Shown here piece after piece: positions 34,752 to 41,975 of a stretch of DNA of 62,453 nucleotides. Position numbers and translations under genes: made by a program. Under the pieces are notes generated by a model. It was not told where the DNA came from. It saw nothing but the letters and a program-made list of their open reading frames with translations, and did no database searches. How positions within the stretch are numbered: the stretch's first letter is position 1; each line of letters opens with the position of its first letter. The stretch comes from a candidate division WOR-1 bacterium RIFOXYB2_FULL_36_35 (GTDB taxonomy: Bacteria; Margulisbacteria; WOR-1; XYC2-FULL-46-14; XYC2-FULL-37-10). The stretch lies in the NCBI GenBank assembly GCA_001771505.1, contig MEUA01000033.1:1-62453 (forward strand), in the 5' to 3' direction.

Positions 34752-36467
34752 ATGGATTTGGATATTTTAAGGCATTCTACTTCTCACATTATGGCTGCTG
34801 CGGTAAAAGAGCTGTATCCCCATGCCCTGCTTGGTATAGGGCCTTCTATAGAAGAAGGATTTTATTATGACTTTGATATTCCTGGAATTACACTTTCTGA
34901 GGAAGATTTAGCCAAGATTGAAAGTAAAATGAGAGAGATTATTAAAAAAAACCTCCCATTTTCAAGATCTGAAATGTGCAAAAGCGAAGCTGTAAAATTT
35001 TTTGAAGATAGAGGAGAGAAGTACAAGGTTGAACTTATAAAAGAGATTCCTGACGAAAAAGTTTCTATTTACACCACCGGGGATTTTGTCGATTTATGTA
35101 AAGGGCCTCATGTAAAATATACAAAAGCGGCAAAAGCTTTTAAGCTTTTACATACAGCCGGCGCTTATTGGAAGGGATTAGAAACCAATCCCATGCTTCA
35201 GAGAATTTATGGGACTGCCTTTAACACCAAAGAAGAGCTAGAGACACATCTTAAAAGACTGGAAGAGGCGGCAAAAAGAGACCATCGAAAGCTTGGAAAA
35301 GAGCTTGATTTGTTTAGCATTTATCATGAAGAGGCCGGGGCTGGCCTTGTTTATTATCATCCTAAGGGCGCAATGCTCCGTTTTCTTATTGAAGATTTTC
35401 TTAGGAAGGAACATTTAAAACGTGGTTATCAATTTGTTGTTATTCCCCATATTGCCAAAATAAATCTATGGGATACGTCCGGACATAGTGGCTATTATAA
35501 AGAAAATATGTATTTTATGGAAATTGATAAACAAAAATATGTCTTAAAGCCGATGAACTGTCCGGGGCATATTTTAATATATAAGTCAAAGCTTCATAGC
35601 TATAGGGATCTCCCCATAAAATTTTTCGAGCTTGGAACTGTTTATCGTTATGAGAGATCAGGGGTTTTGCATGGATTGCTTAGGGTTAGGGGGTTTACGC
35701 AAGATGACGCGCATATTTTTACCACTCCAGAAAAACTTGAAAATGATATTTTGGATGTAATAAACTTTGCATTTCAGATGCTGAAGACTTTTGGTTTTGA
35801 ATATGAGGTTTTTTTATCTACCAGGCCTGACAAATATGTCGGCTCCGATGAGAATTGGGAGATGGCGACAAAAGCTTTGAAATTGGCTATGGAAAAGAAG
35901 GAAATTGACTACAAGGTGGATGCCGGTGCAGGCGTTTTTTATGGTCCAAAAATTGATGTTAAAATGAAAGATGCTATAGGCCGACTATGGCAAGGGCCTA
36001 CCATTCAAGTCGATTTTAATCTTCCGGAGAGGTTTGATTTGCATTATATGGCAGAAGATGGGAGTAGAAAGCGGCCTGTCATGATACATAGAGTTGTTTT
36101 GGGTAGCATGGAGAGGTTTTTGGGCGCTCTTATAGAACATTATGCGGGTGCGTTCCCTTTGTGGATAGCTCCTGTTCAAGCTACTATTTTGCCTATAGCT
36201 GATAGGCATGTTGAGTATGCGGAAGAGATAAAAGAGCGTTTGCTGGAACAAGGTTTTAGAGTTGATATTGATATTAGCCGTGAAAAGATCGGGCTTAAAA
36301 TCCGTGAAGCGCAATTGCAAAAAATCCCTTATATGATTATCCTGGGGGATAAGGAAATTGAAGCTAAAAAACTTGCTGTCAGAGCAAAAACAGAAGGGGA
36401 TATAGGATTGTTTTCTTTAGATGATTTTATAAATAAAGTTAAAGTTGAGATAGACAATCGCGCTTAA
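34752..36467 (+). CDS. thrS: threonyl-tRNA synthetase lacking the TGS domain
   Basis: 571 residues, about 65 fewer than usual. It starts directly at the editing domain (HSTSHIMAAAVKELYP, the HxxxH site, then DFVDLCKGPHV). The class II catalytic core has the zinc Cys in MNCPGHILIYKS, GTVYRYERSGVLHGLLRVRGFTQDDAHIF (split motifs) and MIHRVVLGSMERFLGALIEH, followed by the anticodon-binding domain. The N-terminal TGS domain is absent. No alternative upstream start exists, because the -10 box is 8 nt away. Such short forms occur naturally in some lineages. Confidence 0.97.
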   Translation: MDLDILRHSTSHIMAAAVKELYPHALLGIGPSIEEGFYYDFDIPGITLSEEDLAKIESKMREIIKKNLPFSRSEMCKSEAVKFFEDRGEKYKVELIKEIPDEKVSIYTTGDFVDLCKGPHVKYTKAAKAFKLLHTAGAYWKGLETNPMLQRIYGTAFNTKEELETHLKRLEEAAKRDHRKLGKELDLFSIYHEEAGAGLVYYHPKGAMLRFLIEDFLRKEHLKRGYQFVVIPHIAKINLWDTSGHSGYYKENMYFMEIDKQKYVLKPMNCPGHILIYKSKLHSYRDLPIKFFELGTVYRYERSGVLHGLLRVRGFTQDDAHIFTTPEKLENDILDVINFAFQMLKTFGFEYEVFLSTRPDKYVGSDENWEMATKALKLAMEKKEIDYKVDAGAGVFYGPKIDVKMKDAIGRLWQGPTIQVDFNLPERFDLHYMAEDGSRKRPVMIHRVVLGSMERFLGALIEHYAGAFPLWIAPVQATILPIADRHVEYAEEIKERLLEQGFRVDIDISREKIGLKIREAQLQKIPYMIILGDKEIEAKKLAVRAKTEGDIGLFSLDDFINKVKVEIDNRA

Positions 36468-36479
36468 ATAAGATATAAT
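36451..36479 (+). promoter_or_regulatory. promoter of infC-rpmI-rplT
   Basis: TAGACA (36451-36456), 17 nt, TATAAT (36474-36479), overlapping the 3' end of thrS. It gives a leader of about 105 nt before infC, long enough for autoregulatory structure. Confidence 0.7.
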
Positions 36480-36590
36480 ACAAAGGATTAACTGAAAAAT
36501 TATTTTATTCCTTGATTGATGATAAAAAAATGTAAATGTCGAGGCGAAGGCTTGTTTTTTTATTTTCATGAAATTTATGGAGGTTAGGGC

Positions 36591-37097
36591 ATCTTAAGGA
36601 ATTACTATGTAAATGAAGGTATTCGTGTTCCAGAAGTACGTCTTATTGATGATGAGGGGGGACAATTAGGGGTGATGCGGACTTCTGAAGCATTAGGATT
36701 AGCAAAAGAAAAAGAGTTAGATTTAATTCTTATCTCTTCTGGGGCAAAGCCTCCGGTAGCAAAAATTGGAGATTTTGGTAAATTTAAATATAAACAGACA
36801 AAGCATGCTAAGGAATCTAGAAAATCCCAAAAAGCTTCTGTTTTAAAAGAGGTTAAACTTTCTGCCAAAATTGGCGAGCATGATTTAACTGTCAGGGTTA
36901 ATAGATCTCGTGAGTTTCTTGAAAAAGGGCATAAAGTTAAGGTTAGCCTGTATTTTAAGGGTAGAGAAGTGACCCATAAGGAAATAGGAGAAAGGGTTGT
37001 TCAGAAATTAGTTGACAGAGTGGTTGATTTTGGTGTTCCTGAAGGGAAATATAAGATGGAAGGGAGAAGTATGGTACTAATTATAGTACCTAAATAA
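36591..37097 (+). CDS. infC: translation initiation factor IF-3 with AUC start
   Basis: 168 residues when read from the ATC at 36591. It keeps 30S subunits free and checks the initiator tRNA and start codon. The opening MLRNYYVNEGIRVPEVRLID matches the conserved IF-3 N-terminus. An in-frame GTG at 36672 would delete this part. GGAGG lies 7 nt before the ATC, and an in-frame TAG lies just upstream, so no ATG start is possible. Later motifs are GDFGKFKYKQTKHAKESRKSQK (in parts) and KVKVSLYFKGRE. Non-AUG starts on infC let IF-3 repress its own translation. Confidence 0.95.
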   Translation: MLRNYYVNEGIRVPEVRLIDDEGGQLGVMRTSEALGLAKEKELDLILISSGAKPPVAKIGDFGKFKYKQTKHAKESRKSQKASVLKEVKLSAKIGEHDLTVRVNRSREFLEKGHKVKVSLYFKGREVTHKEIGERVVQKLVDRVVDFGVPEGKYKMEGRSMVLIIVPK

Positions 37098-37103
37098 TTT
37101 TAA

Positions 37104-37307
37104 ATGCCTAAACGGAAAACAAGAAAAGCGGCGGTGAAAAGATTTAAAATTACAGCAACGGGTAAAGTTATGAGACGTGGCGCTAAAACACGTCATCTTT
37201 TGGAAGGCAGATCTCCGGCCCAAAAGAGACGTTATAAAAGAGACAGGGAGATAAGTAAGACTGATTATGAAAGAATAAAGGTGATGATTCCTTATGGTAA
37301 GAGTTAA
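37104..37307 (+). CDS. rpmI: 50S ribosomal protein L35
   Basis: 67 residues, very basic. Typical start [20 protein letters not shown] and later [15 protein letters not shown]. It follows infC by 6 nt and overlaps rplT by 14 bp, the standard infC-rpmI-rplT order. Confidence 0.98.
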   Translation: MPKRKTRKAAVKRFKITATGKVMRRGAKTRHLLEGRSPAQKRRYKRDREISKTDYERIKVMIPYGKS

Positions 37308-37641
37308 AAGAGGGAATGTAGCGCGCAGAAAGCGCAAAAAGGTTTTAAAAAGAGCCAAGGGGTTTAGGGGGTCTTTAAAAAGGCTATATAGAGTTGCTGC
37401 AAAAGTGGCTGTAATGAAAGCTTTGAGATACTCAACTATTGCACGTAAAGATCGAAAGGGTGATTTTAGACGGCTTTGGATTATTAGGATTAATGCAGCG
37501 TTAAGACTATTAGGTCTTTCTTATAGCAAATTTATATCAGGGTTAAAAAAGAAAAATATTTTATTAGACCGCAAAATGCTTGCAGAGCTTGCAGTCTCTG
37601 ATTCCAAAGCATTTGAAAAAGTTGTGGAAACTATAAGATGA
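37294..37641 (+). CDS. rplT: 50S ribosomal protein L20
   Basis: 115 residues. Begins [20 protein letters not shown] and contains [14 protein letters not shown] and [13 protein letters not shown]. It is an early assembly protein of the 50S subunit and, in several bacteria, an autogenous repressor of this operon. The stop overlaps the following ATG as ATGA. Confidence 0.98.
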   Translation: MVRVKRGNVARRKRKKVLKRAKGFRGSLKRLYRVAAKVAVMKALRYSTIARKDRKGDFRRLWIIRINAALRLLGLSYSKFISGLKKKNILLDRKMLAELAVSDSKAFEKVVETIR

Positions 37642-38129
37642 TTCAAATGTCTGTTGGTGGACTGGGTTTTGATCCACGCAACTTATCTCCGGTTGTCTTA
37701 CTTCGTGATTTAGAAGAATTTAATTTCCTTCCTATTTGGATAGGTGTTTTTGAGGCCGCAAGTATTGCTACTGTTCTTCAGGGGATTACTCCTCCTCGTC
37801 CTATGACTCATGACCTTTTTAAGAGTGTAATAGAGGGTCTAAACGCTAAAATAGACAGAATTGTGATTAATGATGTAAAAGAGGGGACATTTTTTTCAAA
37901 AATAGAATTAATAGCGGCAGATAAAAATAGAGTTGCAATTGATGCGCGACCTTCGGATGCAATTGCGTTGTCTTTGCGTGCGGATGTTCCTATTTTTGTC
38001 GCTGAAAATGTTATGATGCAGGCAAAGTTGGTTAATTCCGAAAAAGACGCGGAAGAGACTCAAAAATTTAAAGAGTTTATTAATAATTTAAAACCCGAAG
38101 ATTTTACTAAGTATTTTAAAAAGGATTAA
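37638..38129 (+). CDS. bifunctional nuclease (BFN/DUF151) family protein
   Basis: 163 residues. BFN domain with [27 protein letters not shown], and [20 protein letters not shown], all diagnostic. Members are described as acid nucleases with RNase and DNase activity in plants, while bacterial roles are unclear. Translationally coupled to rplT through a 4-bp overlap. The stop codon TAA is the first part of a palindromic repeat (AACCCCG follows), so the original C-terminus may have been altered. Confidence 0.93.
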   Translation: MIQMSVGGLGFDPRNLSPVVLLRDLEEFNFLPIWIGVFEAASIATVLQGITPPRPMTHDLFKSVIEGLNAKIDRIVINDVKEGTFFSKIELIAADKNRVAIDARPSDAIALSLRADVPIFVAENVMMQAKLVNSEKDAEETQKFKEFINNLKPEDFTKYFKKD

Positions 38130-38256
38130 CCCCGATTATTCATACTACGAGTAAACCCCGATTATTTATAGACGAACAGAATTCTAGCAGAGTGTTGGAA
38201 ATTTTCCCAGGTATGAACCCCGATTAGGAAATCGGGGTGAATAATCGAGGCTAAAA
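38126..38256. repeat. composite palindromic element
   Basis: Several AACCCCGATTA half-sites surround an interior at about 38168-38211 (GACGAACAGAATTCTAGCAG...) that is the reverse complement of the interior of 25385-25490. It fills the space between convergent BFN and the SMR-like gene. Confidence 0.8.
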
Positions 38257-38288
38257 GTGACTGCCAATGCGTATCTTTTTGTTGAATT

Positions 38289-38648
38289 TTAACTTCTGGA
38301 GATAAGGAAAACTCCGAAACATATTATAAATATGCCAAGCCACCTAATAAAGCTCACACTCTCTTTAAATAAAATCATTGAAAGAAAAGCTACCGCTACA
38401 TATGCCAGGGAGACCATGGGATATGCAAACGAAAGATTCATCCTGGATAAAACAGCCAGCCAGAATATTGAGGATAGACCAAAAAGAGCAAAACCTGTAA
38501 AGACCCAGGGATTAGACAACATTGGCGCTATTTTTGACAAAATTTGTGTAACCTGGAAAGAACCAAATTCATTCATCCCATGTTTCATGCTTAATTGGGC
38601 TATGACTGCAAGCGAGATAGAGACCATAATTAATAATATGTTGGTCAT
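38289..38648 (-). CDS. small four-helix EamA/SMR-type transporter or flippase
   Basis: 119 residues with four hydrophobic segments, about 1-22, 47-67, 72-92 and 97-117 (AVIAQLSMKHGMNEF; GLSSIFWLAVLSRMNLSFAYP; FKESVSFIRWLGIFIICFGVF). The size matches EmrE or the ArnE/ArnF half-flippases. It overlaps by 4 bp the glycosyltransferase gene upstream, an arrangement in which such proteins often move polyprenyl-linked sugars. I infer a lipid-linked sugar carrier role, but drug efflux cannot be excluded. Confidence 0.85.
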   Translation of the reverse strand: MTNILLIMVSISLAVIAQLSMKHGMNEFGSFQVTQILSKIAPMLSNPWVFTGFALFGLSSIFWLAVLSRMNLSFAYPMVSLAYVAVAFLSMILFKESVSFIRWLGIFIICFGVFLISRS

Positions 38649-39337
38649 TTTTTACTCCTTTTGTTTTTGTACTTTGAAATAAATTGATCTTTGCAAAGAA
38701 GAATAATTTGTCCTAAAAATTCAAGATAAATTTTTATTCCCATTTTGCTTTTACTGCCGCTTCTGTTTGCAAATATTATCGGAATCTCTTTTGCTTTTTC
38801 ATATTTACCTTTTGCCAGAATTTCCAAGCAAATTTTATAGCCTATGGGATTTAACTCTACTCCCTGGATAACGCTTCTTTTGAGCATGAAAAATCCTGAA
38901 GTTACATCTTTTATGTCGGTTATAAATTTTGCCGGCCATCTGGCTATATCAGAAATTAACCTTTGTATGAAATTCTCTTCTCTTTGGCCCCCTCCTTTAA
39001 TGAGACGACTGCCAATAACAAAGTCAGCTTCTTTGTTTTGTATGGTACTTAACATTTGAGAAAGAATTTCAGGGGGATGTGATAGATCTGCATCCATTAC
39101 ACAAAGTATATCTCCATTTGCTATTTTAAATCCATCAATAACGGCGGAAGCTAGTCCTGTTCTTGTCGGCCTTATAAGTGTTAATAACCCTAGGTTTTGG
39201 GCGAATTGCGCAGTTCCATCGGGTGAATTATCGTCTACTATTATTATTTCGTTGTTTGGAGCCGAAATTTTAATCCTGTTTATTAGTTCCGGTAAATTTT
39301 GTTTTTCGTTATACGTAGGAATTATAATGGAAAGCAT
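38645..39337 (-). CDS. GT2 glycosyltransferase, dolichol-phosphate mannosyltransferase-like
   Basis: 230 residues. GT-A fold with SIIIPTYNEKQNLPELI, VDDNSPDGT, VMDADLSHPPE (DxD-type site) and GSRLIKGGGQREEN. It lacks the C-terminal membrane helices of larger DPM1 homologues. It probably transfers a sugar from a nucleotide donor to a polyprenyl phosphate. It starts 0 nt after the stop of the PilX-like gene and overlaps the flippase-like gene, so it appears to be part of the pilin operon. Confidence 0.93.
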   Translation of the reverse strand: MLSIIIPTYNEKQNLPELINRIKISAPNNEIIIVDDNSPDGTAQFAQNLGLLTLIRPTRTGLASAVIDGFKIANGDILCVMDADLSHPPEILSQMLSTIQNKEADFVIGSRLIKGGGQREENFIQRLISDIARWPAKFITDIKDVTSGFFMLKRSVIQGVELNPIGYKICLEILAKGKYEKAKEIPIIFANRSGSKSKMGIKIYLEFLGQIILLCKDQFISKYKNKRSKK

Positions 39338-39736
39338 TTATTCAAGTTCCTCAAAAAAATTATTTTGCAGTTTTATTATAGCACAAGACTTACCATGATA
39401 TCCTATTCCGTAAAGGATAGGCGTATTATATTCTTTTACGATTTTTAATGTATAACCATCTTTTGGAGATTTTGTAAGCCCTTTTGCTGTGGTTTTTAGC
39501 CAATTTATTAAGTCTCCCTGATGATTTAAGTCTGTATACCAAAAGGGATTGTCATGTAATTGTTTTTTTCCAAGCTCTATTGCAGCTTCAGCAAGATAAA
39601 AGGAATAAGTATATTCTTTTTGAGCGTGCAGAGACGCAGTTGTTGAAAATATTATACTTGCCAACCCTGTTCCTAAAGCCAATAGTAAGCTTGTAATTAA
39701 TATTGTGTATATTAAAGCTATTCCGTTTTTGTTCAT
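39338..39736 (-). CDS. PilX-like minor pilin
   Basis: 132 residues. N-terminus MNKNGIALIYTILITSLLLALGTGLASII (quoted in pieces: NKNGIALIYTIL, LLLALGTGLAS) has a Gly before a hydrophobic helix, but Glu5 of typical pilins is absent. YSFYLAEAAIELGKKQL is the PilX/GspK-like pattern AExA. Probably a minor pilin or a tip complex subunit. Fourth in the cluster. A palindromic element separates it from the preceding pilin gene. Confidence 0.8.
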   Translation of the reverse strand: MNKNGIALIYTILITSLLLALGTGLASIIFSTTASLHAQKEYTYSFYLAEAAIELGKKQLHDNPFWYTDLNHQGDLINWLKTTAKGLTKSPKDGYTLKIVKEYNTPILYGIGYHGKSCAIIKLQNNFFEELE

Positions 39737-39793
39737 TTTTTTAGTTACAACCGCTTAGCAACGTTTTCCTTTTTTAATCTGTGCACGTCTCTT

Positions 39794-39833
39794 TCCCCGA
39801 TTATTCACCTAGATTATGATAATCGGGGTTTAA
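39794..39833. repeat. palindromic element with nested half-site
   Basis: CCCCGATTATTCACCTAGATTATGATAATCGGGG, cited by its ends CCCCGATTAT and ATAATCGGGG. The minus-strand prepilin gene ends in its edge (stop at 39830-39832). Confidence 0.8.
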
Positions 39834-40240
39834 TTTCTGCAAAAAACCTCAGTTGTTACGCCGTCTACAGAAAACGCTAAAAGCTTAGGGGCTAACAACT
39901 TAAACTCTAAAATTTTTATTTCTCCTTCATCAGTTAAATACGCGGTATAGCTGTCTTTTCGCCTGCGAACCTTTTTGTCTTTAATATCGTATGAAATGGT
40001 TGATCCTTTTTGTGCTAACACAGCAGTGTTATAAGCTACTGAAATATTTGAAGAGAGCCTGCAATCTTTAGTTATTTCCCTTGCAACAATTTGTATTGTT
40101 TGTATTGAGCTTGTTTTTTCTGATACTAAACGAAATGATCTAATATGGGAAGAAAGAATTGTTGTCCCTGCCATGAGGAGAATTGAAAAAAGCGATATTG
40201 CTATTATTGTTTCAAGTAAAGTAAATCCTCTTTTTTTCAT
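39830..40240 (-). CDS. prepilin-type protein
   Basis: 136 residues. Class III leader MKKRG|FTLLETIIAISLFSILL with Glu at position 5 of the mature protein, processed by a PilD-type peptidase. The rest is a small globular pseudopilin/PilW-like domain. The start overlaps the preceding stop by 1 bp. The TAA stop lies at the border of a palindromic repeat. Confidence 0.9.
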   Translation of the reverse strand: MKKRGFTLLETIIAISLFSILLMAGTTILSSHIRSFRLVSEKTSSIQTIQIVAREITKDCRLSSNISVAYNTAVLAQKGSTISYDIKDKKVRRRKDSYTAYLTDEGEIKILEFKLLAPKLLAFSVDGVTTEVFCRN

Positions 40241-40584
40241 TAATATTTTGACCTCATTGTATAAATTTCCATAGGAGGTTTGTTCTTTTTCCAGTTATAT
40301 GAGAACTTTAGTTGGATTAAATCTTGATAAATATATATGACTTCCACCTTGCCTTTTTTATTGTCAAAGTCATAAGGGTTGATTTTGGAAAAATTTTTAG
40401 ATCGTATTTCTTCTGCTTGTGATTTAACAACATTCAGGGCTGTTAAGAATTCCTGGTCACTACCCGTAAGTTTAGCGCTTCTTGAAAAAAGGAGAGAAAA
40501 GGAGCCTGCAATTAATGTAAGAATCAACGCGGATAGCAAAAGTTCTATTAAGGTAAAGCCGTGAAGGCTTGTTTTATTTCTCAT
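40240..40584 (-). CDS. prepilin-type protein
   Basis: 114 residues. The leader has MRNKTSLHG|FTLIELLLSALILTL, a longer positively charged leader than its neighbours, with Glu5. The globular part is short (SQAEEIRSKNFSKINPYDF is typical of PilV/GspI-like minor pilins). It overlaps the previous gene by 4 bp and the next by 1 bp. Confidence 0.9.
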   Translation of the reverse strand: MRNKTSLHGFTLIELLLSALILTLIAGSFSLLFSRSAKLTGSDQEFLTALNVVKSQAEEIRSKNFSKINPYDFDNKKGKVEVIYIYQDLIQLKFSYNWKKNKPPMEIYTMRSKY

Positions 40585-40973
40585 TCAACCCTGATTCTCC
40601 CTATTGCTGATACAATGATTTTTATGGACTGATTTTTTGACTCCAAAATAATTGTTCCGAAATATCCTGGCTGAGGGTTTCCAGAGGATGAAAACCGGAT
40701 TGTTTTTGGGTTTTTTATATTTATTAAGGAGGGTAAATGTTTTTTTTTGTTGTTAATTATGTAATAATCTTTTTCAAAAATAGTGTCGCAGGATTCTTTT
40801 TGGCTTATCGCGTTTTGTTGACATAACCGCAGATCAGAAACTATAGTTTTTGTAATAGCTTTAAATTCCGCCTTAGTTTCGAAATTTCCAAAATTAATAG
40901 AGACAAAAGCAAAAAAAATCCCTATTATTGAAATTACAATGATTAGTTCTAAAAGTGAATAGCCTTTTTTCAT
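40581..40973 (-). CDS. prepilin-type protein, GspH/FimT-like
   Basis: 130 residues. Leader MKKG|YSLLELIIVISIIGIFF with Glu5. The globular domain ends in SSGNPQPGYFGTIILES, a GspH/FimT pattern (ssG...pGti.l). First of the four pilin-like genes. The upstream gap to panC is 42 nt and contains a palindromic repeat, so the pilin promoter must be close or the operon is read through from panC. Confidence 0.9.
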   Translation of the reverse strand: MKKGYSLLELIIVISIIGIFFAFVSINFGNFETKAEFKAITKTIVSDLRLCQQNAISQKESCDTIFEKDYYIINNKKKHLPSLINIKNPKTIRFSSSGNPQPGYFGTIILESKNQSIKIIVSAIGRIRVE

Positions 40974-40988
40974 TTTTTTTTAGAGCAG

Positions 40989-41014
40989 TTAACCCCGAGA
41001 ATCATAATCGGGGC
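40989..41014. repeat. AACCCCGAGAAT palindrome (degenerate)
   Basis: AACCCCGAGAATCATAATCGGGGC, cited as halves AACCCCGAGAAT and ATAATCGGGG, between panC and the first prepilin gene. Confidence 0.75.
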
Positions 41015-41015
41015 A

Positions 41016-41867
41016 TTACTTTGGCGTTACTATCATGCTGTCGATTAATCTTGTTTTTCCGATTCTTCCTGCTATGGCAATGAGAACTTTTTCTTTTCCT
41101 ATCTCTTTTACTTCTTCCAATGTTTCAGGGTTGACAATGTTTATATAATCTACCCTTACAATTGCCTCAAACCCTATTAACCGACCCAAGCCTACTATTA
41201 TTTTCCTGCAGTCTGTTTCTCCTCCCTCAATGTCTTTCTTTGCCCTAATTAGCGCTTTATATAATACGGTTGCTGATTTTCTCTCTTTTTCTGAAAGATA
41301 CTGGTTCCTGGAGCTCATTGCCAAACCATCATATTCTCTTACAGTAGGGCATGTTGCTATTTCAATGGGATAATTTAAATCTCGGGTAATCTTTTTTATT
41401 ATTAATTGCTGTTGGTAGTCTTTCTCCCCGAAAATTGCGTAGTCTGGTCTTACAATATTAAACAACTTGGTTACAATTGTCGTAACTCCTTTAAAATGGC
41501 CAAACCTGAATTTCCCGCACAACCTTCGGCTTAATGTCCCTTCTTCTACCCAGGTATCAAATCCGGAAGAATATAAATCTTTTTCTGATGGAGCAAAAAT
41601 AATTATAGGGTCAAAAAGCTTGAGGGCTTTTTGATCTTTTAATAAATTTTTTGGATATTTTTTTAAATCTTCGGTTGGCGCAAATTGGGTAGGATTTATA
41701 AATATAGAGACAATAACGATATTTGCTTTTTCTTTTGCGGATTCTACAAGGGATAAATGCCCTTCGTGAAGAGCCCCCATTGTTGGCACAAGCGCCAATG
41801 TCTGCCCTCTCGCTTTTGCGCGATTGGAAAAAGCTGACATCTCTTTAGCTTTTTTGATCGTTTTCAC
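41016..41867 (-). CDS. panC: pantoate-beta-alanine ligase
   Basis: 283 residues from the GTG at 41867. It makes pantothenate from pantoate and beta-alanine with ATP. Motifs: LVPTMGALHEGHLSLV, FINPTQFAPTEDL, FGEKDYQQQLII and AMSSRNQYLSEKER. The GTG overlaps the upstream micro-ORF stop as GTGA and starts at the usual distance before VPTMG. A TTG ten codons earlier would be in a coding overlap. No other pantothenate gene is nearby apart from coaBC at 31 kb. Confidence 0.95.
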   Translation of the reverse strand: MKTIKKAKEMSAFSNRAKARGQTLALVPTMGALHEGHLSLVESAKEKANIVIVSIFINPTQFAPTEDLKKYPKNLLKDQKALKLFDPIIIFAPSEKDLYSSGFDTWVEEGTLSRRLCGKFRFGHFKGVTTIVTKLFNIVRPDYAIFGEKDYQQQLIIKKITRDLNYPIEIATCPTVREYDGLAMSSRNQYLSEKERKSATVLYKALIRAKKDIEGGETDCRKIIVGLGRLIGFEAIVRVDYINIVNPETLEEVKEIGKEKVLIAIAGRIGKTRLIDSMIVTPK

Positions 41868-41962
41868 TGAATTATCCAGCCGCGAGCTAATATCCAAAGT
41901 AAAATCGCCAAAGCAAAAGACAAAATTTTTAACGTCCAGTTTTTTGTAAAAAATTCTTTCAT
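41864..41962 (-). CDS. 32-residue single-helix membrane micropeptide (YbbR-like N-terminus)
   Basis: A short frame starts 14 nt after the topA stop and ends in a 4-bp GTGA overlap with panC. The peptide is MKEFFTKNWTLKILSFALAI and then LLWILARGWIIQ, a basic start followed by one membrane helix. The NWTLKILSFALAILLW pattern resembles the first helix of YbbR/CdaR proteins, which normally continue into extracellular domains. No Shine-Dalgarno is visible. Coupling to panC argues for translation. It could be a decayed ybbR start or a genuine small protein. Confidence 0.5.
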   Translation of the reverse strand: MKEFFTKNWTLKILSFALAILLWILARGWIIQ

Positions 41963-41975
41963 TTTTTTATAAACT

